The notes: generated by a model from the letters alone, not told the origin. A stretch of DNA of 64,000 nucleotides from Alligator mississippiensis (GCF_030867095.1 NC_081833.1:68847895-68911894); one strand, 5' to 3'; counted from the first letter of the stretch, positions 39,580 through 48,720 are shown. Numbers and translations are program-made.

Positions 39580-40480
39580 CGCTCAGGACGCTGGCCTGCC
39601 ACCAACGCGGGGTTTCGAAACCAAAGGAACCTTATACCAAACCTCCTTCTAACCAAGGGCATCGCATCGCCCCCCCCGGCAAAGGGACCCTGTTCCTCCT
39701 CCCTGGCAAAACAGCCTGAAACAGGCTGGAAACTGCGCACAAAGCGTCTCGTGGAGATGCGCCCGTGGAAAAGAAAGCCAGTCGCCTACTAACACCGCCG
39801 GGCAGAAAACCAGGCTAAGAGCACTGCCACGTAGCACGAGGCCACCGCGCAGTCAACGTCACCCACTAAACCTGTGCGCCCGTGTTAGCGCGTGGGTTTT
39901 TTTTTAAGCCAGCACTAAGCTACATGAAGGTGTAGAGGAGGGAGCCAGGCTGGCTGGCAGAGGGGCTCTGGGGCATTCACTTGTTTTTGATCCCGGGGAG
40001 GGTGTCTAGGGTGGGAGACTCGAGGGCCTCTCCCTGCTGCACAGCTTGCCCCGGCAGAAGTTGGAAGAGGAGGGAAGGCAGGTGCGGGCAGCGGCAAGGC
40101 GGAGGGGACGTACCTAGGGCCGGGCAGTCCGCGGAGCTGGCGCGGCAGGGTCCGGGTCCCTCTCCCTCTGGTCGCAGGGGCTGCAGCGGGCACACATCGC
40201 ATGGGGCGGGGGGTGCATTAGGGACCAGCTGCCGGACCCCCCCCCTCCTCCCCGTCCCCATCCCCATCCTGGTCCATCCGACGGCGCGGCAGCGCCTGCA
40301 TCCCCGCCGGCCCCAGGGGCACTGGCCTCTAGGATGCAGCCCCCCGGATGAGGGCGGTGGGCAGCAGGGGTGGCTGCATCTTGCCGGGAGCGGGGTCTTT
40401 TTGCATTGCTGGTGGGGGGACTGCACCTCCGGGGCGCTGCAAGGGCACAGGCCCACCTGTGTCACAAACAGCCACACCCA
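39580..40480. promoter_or_regulatory. Orphan GC/CpG-rich island downstream of MAF
   Basis: About 900 bp of GC- and CpG-rich sequence stands in AT-rich surroundings, 6-7 kb beyond the MAF stop codon. It includes GGGGCGGGG (40203-40211) and runs such as CGACGGCGCGGCAGCGCC. Open frames of 95-278 codons occur in several frames on both strands at once, which is what stop-poor GC-rich DNA gives, so none is called as a gene. It could be the promoter of a non-coding RNA, an enhancer, or a methylated intergenic island. Confidence 0.55.
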
Positions 40481-43400
40481 GGCAGGTGGGGAAAAGAAAA
40501 TTAAAAAAAAAGGGGGGAAGAAAATGTGCAGGGAGCCACCACGCCCCAGAGCCCAGCAAGGGGATGAGACCCTGTGCTGGGCACCTGCCGTGCAATGCCA
40601 GCTCCGGCTCCTCCAGCGAGAGCTGGCATTGCTTCCCCTCTTGCAGGTTCAGTTGGGCGAGTTTGGGAGACACGGCCTGGGCTATTCTGCGTTGCGTCGG
40701 CTCCCAAATCTGCATGCAGCCGCCCGGCCAAGGGGGGTTATTTTGGGGCCTTCTGCAATTGTTGCCTGTCAGGAACCAGAGCGCGTTATTTTTAATCTGC
40801 GGCTTTGCCAAGCCTGAAACGTTCATTAGAAAGAGCATTAAAACTGTACAGAATGCTCCTCTCTTGGCCGGGGGTGGGGAGGAAAAAAAAGAGTTCTTTA
40901 AACACCCTCCCCACCTCTCTGGGCCATGCTTGTGCTCCCCTCTGTGTTATTTATAACAAGATGTGCACTTAAAATTGATACCTGAAGTATTTGGATGCAG
41001 ACAACTTGAGCGTGTGTCCAAGGCTGGGTTTTTGTTAAGGAACCAAACATCTCACATTTGCCATAGCTACCACTGGAATGTCCATGCTTGGTGGCATCCA
41101 CTAACAACATGCCCTTAGTGCATTTAAAAGGGGAGAGAAAGTTCATTAAAAACCTGCACTAGTGCACTGAAGCGAGGACATTTTTGTGCGTGTGGAATCC
41201 TTCAACCCCATCATCTGAACAGGTGTCAGAAACAGTGAGCCCATTTAGTTTCTCTGATGATCTTAGTAATAAATATAGAGGATTTCCTTTCAATGCAGCA
41301 CATGGTGAAATGACACCAATGTAGTTCTGGCATCTGAGCAGATAATTCTGACATATGCATAATTTCCTCCCTAAATCCAGGAAGCAGCAAGCCCTCTGTA
41401 TCTGATATTAGTATATTATGTCAAATAGAAACTGGTATTAAAAATTATGAATGATTCTTGATCAAGAACTTCCTACACACTGCAGCGGAAAAAAAAACCA
41501 CAGGGACATGAAGCAGCTGTGCAAAAGTATGGGGAGGGGGGGTAGGGGAAAGACTGGGGCACATTCATTTTTAAACCACTATTTTTAGCAAGAGATTTTT
41601 TTTTTTTTTTTTTAATGCAGAGTGTTTATTTGGGGAGAATAAAAATGTGAAAGGGGCTTTCTAATAAATACAGCAACACACTGCGACTGGCCAAAAAGGA
41701 TTGTTTTGCTTTACTCCAAGCTTCTTCACAGTCGTGTTGCAGAGTTCAAGAAAAATACACCGGTGTCAGTCAAATATTTTCCCCGTATTTCCCTCCCCCC
41801 CTTTGTGGTCCAGTGTGAAATTTCTCGGGCAGGGCAGCCGCTGCAGCTCAAACACAAAAATATTATTTCACTCCACCCGGTGGAATCCTGCATGTTAGGG
41901 AAGAGGGTTATGTTTCATTAAAATAAAATTGAGACGGCTTAGGGTTTGGGGCTTTTATTCCCCCCTATTACACTGCACTATATTTAAGGGTGCACATCTT
42001 GCAAAGCCAGTCACATGAATGTTCTTTGCAATTTAGCTAAGAAATGAGAAAGAGCCACAGAACTGTGGCAGAAATAGGCCATTGTTAATGAGGTGGAGAT
42101 TAAGAACCAAGTATCCCTTTTGACATACAGGGCCAAATTCTCTTAGGCAAGGCTCCCATTGACATCCGGAGGAGATGTGCCTGCCTAAAAGCGAGGGAGG
42201 GCTATAGGAACCTGTTCAAGCCAATGGGAATTTTACCCCCAAGAACAGGGAGCAGGGTCAAGGCCAGAATCCTGCAAGCCCGAGTGAGAAATGAATGCCG
42301 GTTATACAGAGCAGAACGGCACCAGTTCATTCTGCTGCAAAGGTGCGATCTCCTCGGAAATGGATCATGCAGAGCGTCCCCAAAGCTGGCTTGCCTGACT
42401 GGGTGTTAAACCTCCCAGGTGTATTTTTTCCCCTTTAGTTGGACTGTTGCAGTGTTTGTCCCAGGCTTAAATCCACATGCAGCTTTGAAGAAGACCAGGC
42501 CTTTTTCATCTCCCCCTCAAAAAAACGAACAAAAACCCTGCTGAAGTGTCAAGGATCGTCAGCTAAGCCAGCCTTTTGCTGCTGCTGGGTGTACTTTCCC
42601 CTCCATCACTGCCTTTCTACATGGAAGGAAATTTAATGAAAACTTTATCTACAGGGATGCACTTGAAAAAAACACCCCTCAAGAAGCAGCCCTGTTTCAC
42701 TTGCTCACTAATGCTCTCCTAGGACTTGAAATACTACTGCAAACCTAGTAGCTCCTGCTAACTTCTCATGTCATGCCAGAACTGGGGAGGGGGGGAAGGG
42801 GGCTCACACTGTGCCAGGGACCAATGCCACCTACCAGGGGCTTGCTATACTTTTGCCTCTGAGCTTCAGCAACTTGCTGAAACCCAAAAGCTGCTTTTAA
42901 AAGGGAAGGTGCAAAGGGGACTGAGCATCGCCAGGCCTGCCTGGCAACCCTTGGGAAAGCTGGCTGCACAAGAAGGAGGGGGAGGGAAGAGGCAGTAGCT
43001 TGGTCCCTAAAAAGACCCCAGAAACCAGTGGGTATGAACAGAGGTTTGGACATTTCAAGGGGGGGGAAGGAGGGAGGCTGGGGAGCTGCTATCTGTCTGA
43101 GAGCAGATAATTCTCTGAGCAGCCGATCGCTGCCAGTTTACCCACGGATTGCACATTAACCCGAACAGGGAGCTCGAATTAACCAGAATCTGGAGCTCAG
43201 TCCAACGGTGGTGGAGCGAGGGCTGAGATGCCAAAGGGCGCCTCGCTGGCTCCATGTGTGGGTGCAAGGGGCAGGCCTGCCCCAGCATCGAGGCCAGGTC
43301 CGCACTTGCTTGGCTCAGCCAGCGTGCTTGGGCTTGGTGTGCCTGTGGTCCCCACCTCCGTCTCCCACCACTGACTTCAAGCGGAAATCAGTGAATGGGA

Positions 43401-44569
43401 CACTGCAACCTGTTGTGTGTGGAGGCATCCGGCCTCCTTCCCTTCCCTCTGGCTGAGGGTCGGATCCTGCCGCCCTGAGGGGGATTCCTGCAGGGGATGG
43501 ACCCCAGCAGGTTCTCACTTGTGTCATGCCACTTGCTCCATTAGTTGGGACTCAGTTTACAATCTGAAAGGAGATTGGGGTGGGGGGATTGCAACCAGCA
43601 CTGGTTTTAGGTTGGTTAGCAGGTTAGAGCCGTAGCCTGGCTCTCGAGACAAAACCCACTAGGAGGGCTGTAACATGATTCAGGGAGGCCTGAGCTTTTC
43701 CAATCAACTCCCAAGTGAATCCTCTCCCACTACTGGGGAAGAGGAATGAGTCCAGTCTGGAAGCTGCCTTTAAACCAGCTTGGCTGATGGTTGTTCTGCC
43801 CTGTCCCAGCCACAACCTGCAGCACTGGGACCCTTTGAGGGACTAAGCACTGTGCACAGAAAAGCCACCCAAAGGAAACCCTGGGGTCTGACTGGCCAGG
43901 ACAAAGAACTTCCCCAAGCTGGAAGAAGTCCTTCGGCTTGGTTTTTTGCCCCCTGTTAAGTTCCTAAGAAACTGGCCTAGGCCTGTGGCTAAAAGGAAAA
44001 CCACGGTGTGGAGGGAAGTGGAGAAAAGTAAGGAAAAGAACCAGATATCTGCACCATGGCAAGACACTCTCCCTATGCTTAAATGACTATGTGACAAGAA
44101 AAACCTGATGCCGTGTCATCTCGTAGTGCACACAGGCGTGCCTAGCTTGGATCAGATGATAAGAGGATGTGAAGTTTTTCCTTTCACTTCACTCCATCAT
44201 AAAACAATCAAAATATAGGGCCCTACCTTGTCATCAAGTATTTTTTTTTTTTTAAGTTGACCTTCCCTTTGAGATCGTCTCGAACACCGATGGCATGATA
44301 TGAGTCACAGGAACCGAGGTCCTCTCTCATTACAAAACTAAGAAGTTAGAACAAACACCTGAAAGCTCACATTTTTCACCTACCTGCCAGATAACCCATC
44401 TCTAAATGGTGACAATTTTCCACTCCACATAAAACTAACCTCCAGTTTCTTCCTTCCTTTCTAGCAGTGGGCTCAACTAATATGCATCAACATCACCCCT
44501 TGGCAAATGTTTCAGGGGCTGCTTTTAGAGTTGGTTAACTTTAAACTACACACTAAGAAACCGAGTACA
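40481..44569. other. Non-coding DNA between the GC island and the proximal MAF 3' UTR
   Basis: No gene is recognised. Open frames in 40,348-40,956 continue out of the GC island and overlap on both strands. Some of this interval may belong to a longer MAF 3' UTR. A degenerate 'gggccaaattctc…cccattgacatc' old-repeat motif lies at 42,128-42,240. Confidence 0.55.
41591..41630 (-). terminator. AATAAA followed by an encoded A18 tract
   Basis: On the minus strand AATAAA (41625-41630) is followed 11 nt later by 18 consecutive A residues (plus-strand T run 41596-41613). This is the mark of a genomically encoded poly(A) tail, as in a retrocopy or a LINE/SINE 3' end. It could instead be a distal MAF 3' UTR signal next to an A tract. 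No parent gene was recognised upstream (41640-42400). Confidence 0.35.
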
Positions 44570-44588
44570 GAATCAAAAAAAAATGCAG

Positions 44589-44594
44589 TTTATT
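44589..44594 (-). terminator. Candidate MAF polyadenylation signal AATAAA
   Basis: AATAAA on the minus strand is followed in transcript order by a T9 run and then TTCTGTACTCGG, a plausible U/GU-rich downstream element. Cleavage would fall near 44,570, giving a 3' UTR of about 2.3 kb. Confidence 0.5.
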
Positions 44595-44754
44595 ATTGTA
44601 GATTATTCTCTCTTTTGATATAACCATAGAGTTGAAAATGAAAGAAAAGCACATAGGAACATCACACGTGGTTAGTTAGTAACTCAAGATATAAAACAAT
44701 TTTGCACAGCAAAATATGTAAAAGAAAAAAAGTAACTGACAAGATTTTTTTATA

Positions 44755-44760
44755 TTTATT
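44755..44760 (-). terminator. Second candidate polyadenylation signal AATAAA
   Basis: Minus-strand AATAAATATAAAAAAATC lies about 165 bp before the 44589 signal. It may be an alternative site or AU-rich 3' UTR sequence with no function. Confidence 0.35.
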
Positions 44761-46194
44761 GTGGTAAGATTTACTTTCCATTTTTTTTTAAAAGACAGGA
44801 TATCAGTCCCTGAAAATAAAATTTACTGATTATTGCCTTTAAAACTGTGGAATTTTTGAAGTTACAGAAAATCCAGTTCTGCACCACAATACAACTGTAA
44901 AAAAATCTGCATCATCTTAAAACTGTGCAGTAATGCCAACTTTCTAACTGCATAAATTGTATTAGCGTTCTAAACAGGTTTGTAATTTTGTTTGTATTAT
45001 ATGCTTGCAGGTTATATCTTAGTGCAATTCAGTCCCAAATACTTCAATTTTGAAAAAAACACCCATACATTTTGAATGTAAAATACCCCTATAGATATAA
45101 ACAGGGGTGCCTCCCCCTTGTAATACTTTGGTTTTCAAATACAGTCAGTGGTATAGCAAGGACTACATATACCCAACTTATATTTAAGTTGCAAGCACAT
45201 GCTGCAAAAGCTACTTTTTTAAAACAGTCCCGTTGCAAATTCTACCCCCTTTACATCACGACAGTAAACAATTTAGTGCATCAATCTTTTTCTTTTTAAA
45301 AAAATCTACATCTAAACAGACCTAACTCTTTCGAATTTATCTATAACATTCCTTTATCTGTAGCATACATTGTAACTGGGCTAACAGATGATAAAAACTA
45401 GAATTAAATTATATACTAGGAACCCAGAGCATTCCACATTTGACAATGACCCAATGCAAAAGGGGAAAAAAAAGAAAAGAAAGAAAACGGGGCAGAACAC
45501 TTTAAAATAAATTTTAGACTGCTTTAGGCAACAGCATGGTTCTGATGTCCCCAGACTGGGACGTGATTTTTAAAAACATCTTTGCAAAGTTCTTTTTTTT
45601 TTTAATTTTTTTTTTTTTGCCACATCAGGTTATCAAAATCCATTCTGGCAATTTTTTTTTTAAGAGGGAATGCTTCAGTGCATTTAAAAGGAAGTCAGAA
45701 GTTTTGAGTAACTCAAAGCAGTTTTAGAGCAGATGCAAACTTTAATGGAGAGGAAGAGGAGGAAGATCAAAGGTTGCACTTTTTTGCTTTCAACTCAAAA
45801 AAGTGATGAGGCAATAAAACAAAAGGATGAATGCCATGCCATAATAGTCTCCAAAAGTCCATTTCCAAGCAAAAGAAAAAAAAATAATTATACCTTACAT
45901 GACCAGCATGCAGGGTTTTCTTATTAATATAATGTCTCTTTTTTCATAGTCTTTCGAAACAGTTATAGTTCATTGTTGCTAAGACAAAATAGCAAGCATA
46001 ATGCATGAGATGAGGATGAGATTCTAATGGCAGACTAAAGTCTCACGTTTGGCAGATTAAGGCCAAAACTCACATGAACACACCGAAGGTTGATGCAGGC
46101 TTGATTTTGGCAGGTTGATCTAGGCATACCTCTAGTTTTGCACAACAACGCTAAAAACTGATGGAACTCAGCAAGCTGGAGTCTAAAAATTTCA

Positions 46195-46850
46195 CATTGT
46201 TTTTTGTCTTGTTTTTTCTTTTCTTTTATAATTTTTTTTGGTTTTTTTTTTCTTGGTCTTTTTTTTTTTTAGGGTTGGTCTTTTTTTTTTTTTTTTTTGC
46301 ACAGCTCAAATCTCACCTGAAGAACTCAGGATGGCAAAAAAAAAAAAAAAAAAAAGAAAAAAGAAAAAAAGAAAAGATAACTGACTTTTGTTTCGGACAC
46401 AGCAAGCTCCAAAGGAAAAAAAAAAACAAAAACCAACTAACTCATGAACTTAAAAAAAAAAAAAAGAATGTGGATGGCAGGTTTCAAAGAAGAGCAAGCT
46501 TCATATGAAGAACTGAGATGGATCTTTCCATTAAAAGATAAAAAAACCCAAAACAACAACAACACACACATAGGAAGCCCCCACAAAAAATATGTATAAA
46601 ATAATAATACTAGAAAAGAAACTCATGTAGAACTTGCAGGTTGGCCAACCAGGAGCCAGCCCACCTTAAAAAAAAAAATAATAACTTTGCTCTTTTTTCT
46701 TTTTTTTTTTCTTTTGCTGTCAAATTTTTTTTTTTTTTTGAGTTAAAAAAAAAACACAAGGTGGCCCCGCTGGTTCATCTAGGAGCCCCCAGGTACAACT
46801 CACAGGGAGAACTTTTTTTTTTTTTTTAATTTTTTTTTTGTCTAGTTAAG
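46195..46850. repeat. Block of alternating T and A homopolymer tracts in the MAF 3' UTR
   Basis: T-rich segments (46200-46300, 46691-46740, 46813-46840) alternate with A-rich ones (46331-46375, 46418-46427, 46450-46466, 46664-46680). The segment TTGGTC followed by a long T run occurs twice in tandem (about 46253-46300). In a single RNA, A and U blocks of this size are mutually complementary. Homopolymers this dense also make the assembly unreliable. Confidence 0.85.
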
Positions 46851-46867
46851 GTGGCAAGGCTGTTGGG

Positions 46868-46873
46868 ACTCAC
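46868..46873 (-). promoter_or_regulatory. MAF: Splice donor overlapping the MAF stop codon
   Basis: On the minus strand the coding end reads TTC ATG TGA GTC. The hexamer GTGAGT is a consensus 5' splice site that starts at the third base of the last Met codon. If it is not used, translation ends at TGA and gives the short isoform (…EFFM). If it is used, the codon AT^ is completed by a downstream exon. This is how the known long c-Maf isoform arises in mammals and birds. The donor is seen directly. Its use here is inferred from the family. No matching downstream exon was recognised by eye. Confidence 0.75.
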
Positions 46874-47291
46874 ATGAAAAACTCTGGAGAGGAAGGGTTG
46901 TCGCTGCTGGATCCGTTTTCTCTGAAGCCATTGCTGACCAGCTTCTCGTATTTTTCCTTGTAGGCGTCCCTCTCCCGGACCAGCCTGGAGATCTCTTGCT
47001 TGAGGTGCTCGACTTGCTGCAGCAGCTGGTTCTTCTCGGACTCCAGGACGTGCCTCTGCTGGACCCTCTTGAAGCGACAGGACTGGGCATAGCCCCTGTT
47101 TTTGAGGGTCCTCCTCTTCTGTTTCAGCCGGATGACCTCTTCCTTGCTCACCCCCCGGAGCTGCCTGTTCAGCTCCCGCACGGACATGGTCACCAGCTGC
47201 TCATCCGAGAAGCGGTCGTCGAAATGCAGGCTGCTGCTGTGGTGCTGGTGGTGCAGACCCCCGCCGCCGCCGCCGCCGCCTCCCCCGGTGC

Positions 47292-47325
<34 letters not shown>

Positions 47326-47919
47326 GCTGCTGCTGCTGGACTGCCCGCTGCCCGGCGGCGGGTGGTGGTGGTGGCCGCCCGGGTGGTGGTGGTGGTGGTA
47401 GTGGGGGGCCCCGTTCTGCGCCGCGGCCGCCGCGATCACCGCGGACACCACGGCGGCGGCGGAGCCGATCTCTTCGCCGGGCATGGAGCCCCCGGAGCCG
47501 GCGGCCAGCTGCTGCCCTCTAGCATAGCCATCGAAGCTGCTCTGGAGCGGGTGGTGGGTGCTGTTGATCAGCGCTTCCACCGCGTCCTCGGGGCTGAATC
47601 CCAACGCCTCTGGGTTGAGCTGCTGCGGGTAGCCGGTCATCCAGTAATAATCTTCCAGGTGGGTCTTCTGGTCCGTGCCAGAGCCCGGGCTGGGCGCCGA
47701 GAAGCTCGGGGAAGGGGGCACCGAGCTGCAGGGCGTGCTCATCGGGGTGGAAGAGAGGGATCCCCCAGCGATCAAGCGGCCGCACTGGCTGATAATGCGA
47801 TCGGTCTCCACCGGCTCCTTTTTCACTTCAAACTTCATCAGATCGAAGTCATTAACATATTCCATGGCCAGGGGACTGGTGGGCAGGTCGGAGTTGCTCA
47901 TTGCCAGTTCTGATGCCAT
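46870..47919 (-). CDS. MAF: MAF (c-Maf) large Maf bZIP transcription factor, short isoform
   Basis: The protein has 349 residues and is a nuclear DNA-binding activator of the large Maf family, which binds MARE sites (TGCTGAC(G)TCAGCA) as dimers. The N-terminal transactivation domain (about 1-115) starts [20 protein letters not shown] and contains the SUMO motif VKKE (K33) and the GSK3-type phosphorylation cluster S54/T58/T62/S70. A low-complexity linker follows: Ala-rich (about 154-167), His-rich (174-186), Ser17 (194-210) and Gly10 (212-221). The extended homology region is at about 234-262 and the basic region at 264-285 ([17 protein letters not shown]). The zipper has heptad positions L292, L299, L306, L313, Y320, L327. 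The EFFM C-terminus is that of the short isoform. The start is the first ATG in frame, in a strong Kozak context (A at -3, G at +4). The N-terminus and linker match c-Maf rather than MAFB or MAFA. From memory human short c-Maf is 373 residues, and the difference lies in the linker. The coding part is one exon. Confidence 0.98.
47290..47340 (-). repeat. MAF: (CTG)n/(AGC)n trinucleotide tract coding 17 serines in MAF
   Basis: Seventeen consecutive Ser codons (residues 194-210) read TCC, then AGC repeated with one AGT interruption. On the plus strand it is a CTG tract with one ACT. A GC-rich Gly10 tract (47257-47286) follows directly in the protein. As remembered, human c-Maf has Gly/Ala runs here rather than a long Ser run, so the tract is probably a lineage-specific expansion in the flexible linker. 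Near-pure codon use is what replication slippage would give, and length polymorphism is plausible. Confidence 0.9.
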
Positions 47920-48151
47920 CCTTTTGCTGCTGACAGTCCTCCAGAAAGGGTGCACGCCAGGAGCGAGGGGGCTGCTCGGAGTTGCCGCCGGGTGAGCCAG
48001 CTTGATGATTTGCGAGGGCTATTTTTCCTCCTCTCTCTCTCTCTCTCTCTCTCCTCTCTCCACCAGCCCCTTGCAAAGCCGCGCTCCAAATTGCACCGCT
48101 GCTTCTCGCTCCCGCTTCTCCTTCGCAGAGTCTCGGAGACTGATGATGCAT
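47852..48151 (-). promoter_or_regulatory. Upstream ORF overlapping the MAF start codon (99 codons)
   Basis: This open frame starts at ATG 48151 (MHHQSPRL…) and ends inside the MAF coding region. It passes the MAF AUG in a different frame (offset 232 nt). The start context is weak (C at -3, C at +4), so leaky scanning to the strong MAF start is expected. A uORF that overlaps the main start cannot be followed by ordinary re-initiation at that AUG, so it would reduce MAF output whenever it is used. The product resembles no family I know and is GA-repeat-derived in part, so a functional peptide is unlikely. Confidence 0.45.
48027..48060 (+). repeat. (TC)n microsatellite in the MAF leader
   Basis: A nearly pure CT repeat of about 34 bp lies about 110 bp upstream of the MAF start codon and reads as GA repeats in the transcript. 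It contributes the RERERER stretches seen in minus-strand frames. GA/CT tracts near promoters can bind GAGA-type factors, but that is not shown here. Confidence 0.9.
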
Positions 48152-48170
48152 CAGCCCCGAGCGCCTCTTT

Positions 48171-48188
48171 CTAGTCGCCTTTTTGCAT
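48171..48188 (-). promoter_or_regulatory. Minimal uORF (5 codons, MQKGD)
   Basis: ATG CAA AAA GGC GAC TAG lies in the predicted MAF leader, about 270 nt upstream of the main start. So short an ORF would allow ribosomes to resume scanning. It is seen directly; its function is inferred. Confidence 0.4.
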
Positions 48189-48328
48189 CAAGGTTGGAGT
48201 CTCTCGCAGCTGTTGCTGCAAATAAGGTTGCTTGCTTTTTTTTTTTTTTTTTTTGCTCGGTGGTGGTTGGTTTTTTGGGGGTGGGGGGGTTGGTATTAGT
48301 CTTAATTTTTTTTTTTTTTTGGTTATTT

Positions 48329-48364
48329 TTAACACTTCATCCTTTTCCTCGGGTCTTTTTTCAT
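48329..48364 (-). promoter_or_regulatory. uORF of 11 codons (MKKDPRKRMKC)
   Basis: This is a complete short reading frame in the predicted leader, with a second in-frame AUG at codon 9 and a TAA stop at 48329. Its AUG overlaps the TGA stop of the preceding uORF (GGATGA arrangement at 48361-48366), so termination and re-initiation could be coupled. Function is not shown. Confidence 0.4.
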
Positions 48365-48393
48365 CCCAAGTGCAAAGCCAGGAGAGGTTTCAT
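48361..48393 (-). promoter_or_regulatory. uORF of 10 codons (MKPLLALHLG)
   Basis: The AUG is at 48393 and the stop TGA overlaps the AUG of the next uORF at 48364. It is part of a cluster of leader AUGs upstream of MAF. The peptide is mildly hydrophobic and not recognised. Confidence 0.4.
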
Positions 48394-48397
48394 CGGG

Positions 48398-48625
48398 GAG
48401 AGGAGGGGGGGGGGAAGAAAAAAAAAAGAGGAGGAGGAGGGAAGGAGAGACACACACACGCGCAAAAAAAAAAAAAGGAAAAAAAAAAGGAAAAATTCAA
48501 AAAAAAAGGAAAAAATAATAAGGAAAAAAAGGCAACGTGGTCACTCGAGTCGGAATAATCATGAAAAGGGGGTGAAGGAAAAAAAAAAAAAGGAAAAAAG
48601 AAAAGGGAAGAAAAAAAACAACACA
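48398..48625 (+). repeat. Long purine-biased low-complexity tract in the MAF leader
   Basis: The plus strand is almost entirely A and G apart from a short interruption at about 48451-48470 (CA/CGCG) and 48532-48560. In the MAF transcript it is U/C-rich. It includes several A9-A13 runs separated by GG. Homopurine stretches of this kind can form triplexes and are prone to sequencing and assembly error, so the exact length is uncertain. Confidence 0.8.
48498..48563 (-). promoter_or_regulatory. uORF of 21 codons (MIIPTRVTTLPFF…)
   Basis: The AUG at 48563 opens a frame of 21 codons ending at TGA, read largely from T-rich tracts and so encoding mostly Phe and Tyr. The composition follows from the homopolymers, so only a scanning-control role is plausible, not a functional peptide. 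Confidence 0.35.
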
Positions 48626-48690
48626 AAAATCAAAACTCTCCAGCCCAAAGCTACGGCGAGAAGATGAAAAATATTTTCAAAAGGTTTCAT
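48559..48690 (-). promoter_or_regulatory. Cap-proximal uORF of 43 codons (MKPFENIFHLL…)
   Basis: The AUG at 48690 lies only a few nucleotides from the predicted transcription start, so it may be skipped or not transcribed. The peptide starts MKPFENIFHLLAVALGW and then becomes Phe-rich because it reads through U-rich sequence. Its N-terminal half is not homopolymeric, and is the only leader peptide here worth testing for conservation. Confidence 0.3.
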
Positions 48691-48720
48691 CCGGCCGGAG
48701 AGTTTAAAAGCATTGCTGAG

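Larger units (their letters stand above)
44570..46869 (-). other. MAF: Predicted MAF 3' untranslated region (proximal part)
   Basis: The sequence directly after the short-isoform stop codon is AT-rich, without recognisable genes, and ends near two AATAAA signals. In transcript order it alternates A-rich stretches (plus-strand T tracts near 46813-46840, 46691-46740, 46200-46300) with U-rich stretches (plus-strand A tracts near 46664-46680, 46331-46375, 46450-46466). I recall a mammalian MAF 3' UTR of several kb, so the true end could lie further left, towards about 41,900. Confidence 0.6.
47920..48697 (-). other. MAF: Predicted MAF 5' untranslated leader
   Basis: This is the interval between the MAF start codon and the start site predicted about 30 nt downstream of the TATA box. 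It is about 775 nt, close to the roughly 0.8 kb leader I recall for mammalian MAF. It holds a (TC)n run at 48027-48060 (GA-rich in the RNA), an A-rich RNA stretch from the plus-strand T tracts at 48236-48320, and a long plus-strand purine stretch at about 48400-48625 (U/C-rich in the RNA). At least six upstream AUGs lie in it. No splice acceptor is needed to join it to the coding region. The transcription start is predicted, not observed. Confidence 0.7.

Noticed and set aside
39981-40817. 278-codon plus-strand open frame and the overlapping frames on both strands
   Set aside because: It sits in stop-poor GC-rich sequence where several frames are open at once, has a KKIKKKGGKK low-complexity stretch, and shows no recognisable domain.
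41640-41700. Long-isoform second exon of MAF near 41,672 (AACACACTG resemblance)
   Set aside because: The resemblance is a few bases only, and the frame does not encode the expected C-terminal peptide.
46996-47913. 305-codon plus-strand open frame
   Set aside because: It lies wholly antisense to the MAF coding region, is made of Leu/Ala/Arg-rich shadow codons, and matches no family.
46870-47919. MAFB or MAFA instead of MAF
   Set aside because: The N-terminus ([20 protein letters not shown]), the [17 protein letters not shown] segment and the [10 protein letters not shown] segment match c-Maf as remembered. MAFB starts MAAELSM and differs through the linker.
46870-47955. N-terminal extension of MAF by 12 residues (…[11 protein letters not shown] before MASEL)
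   Set aside because: The codon at 47955 is GTG, not ATG. The conserved MASELAM start at 47919 is the first ATG in frame and has a strong Kozak context.
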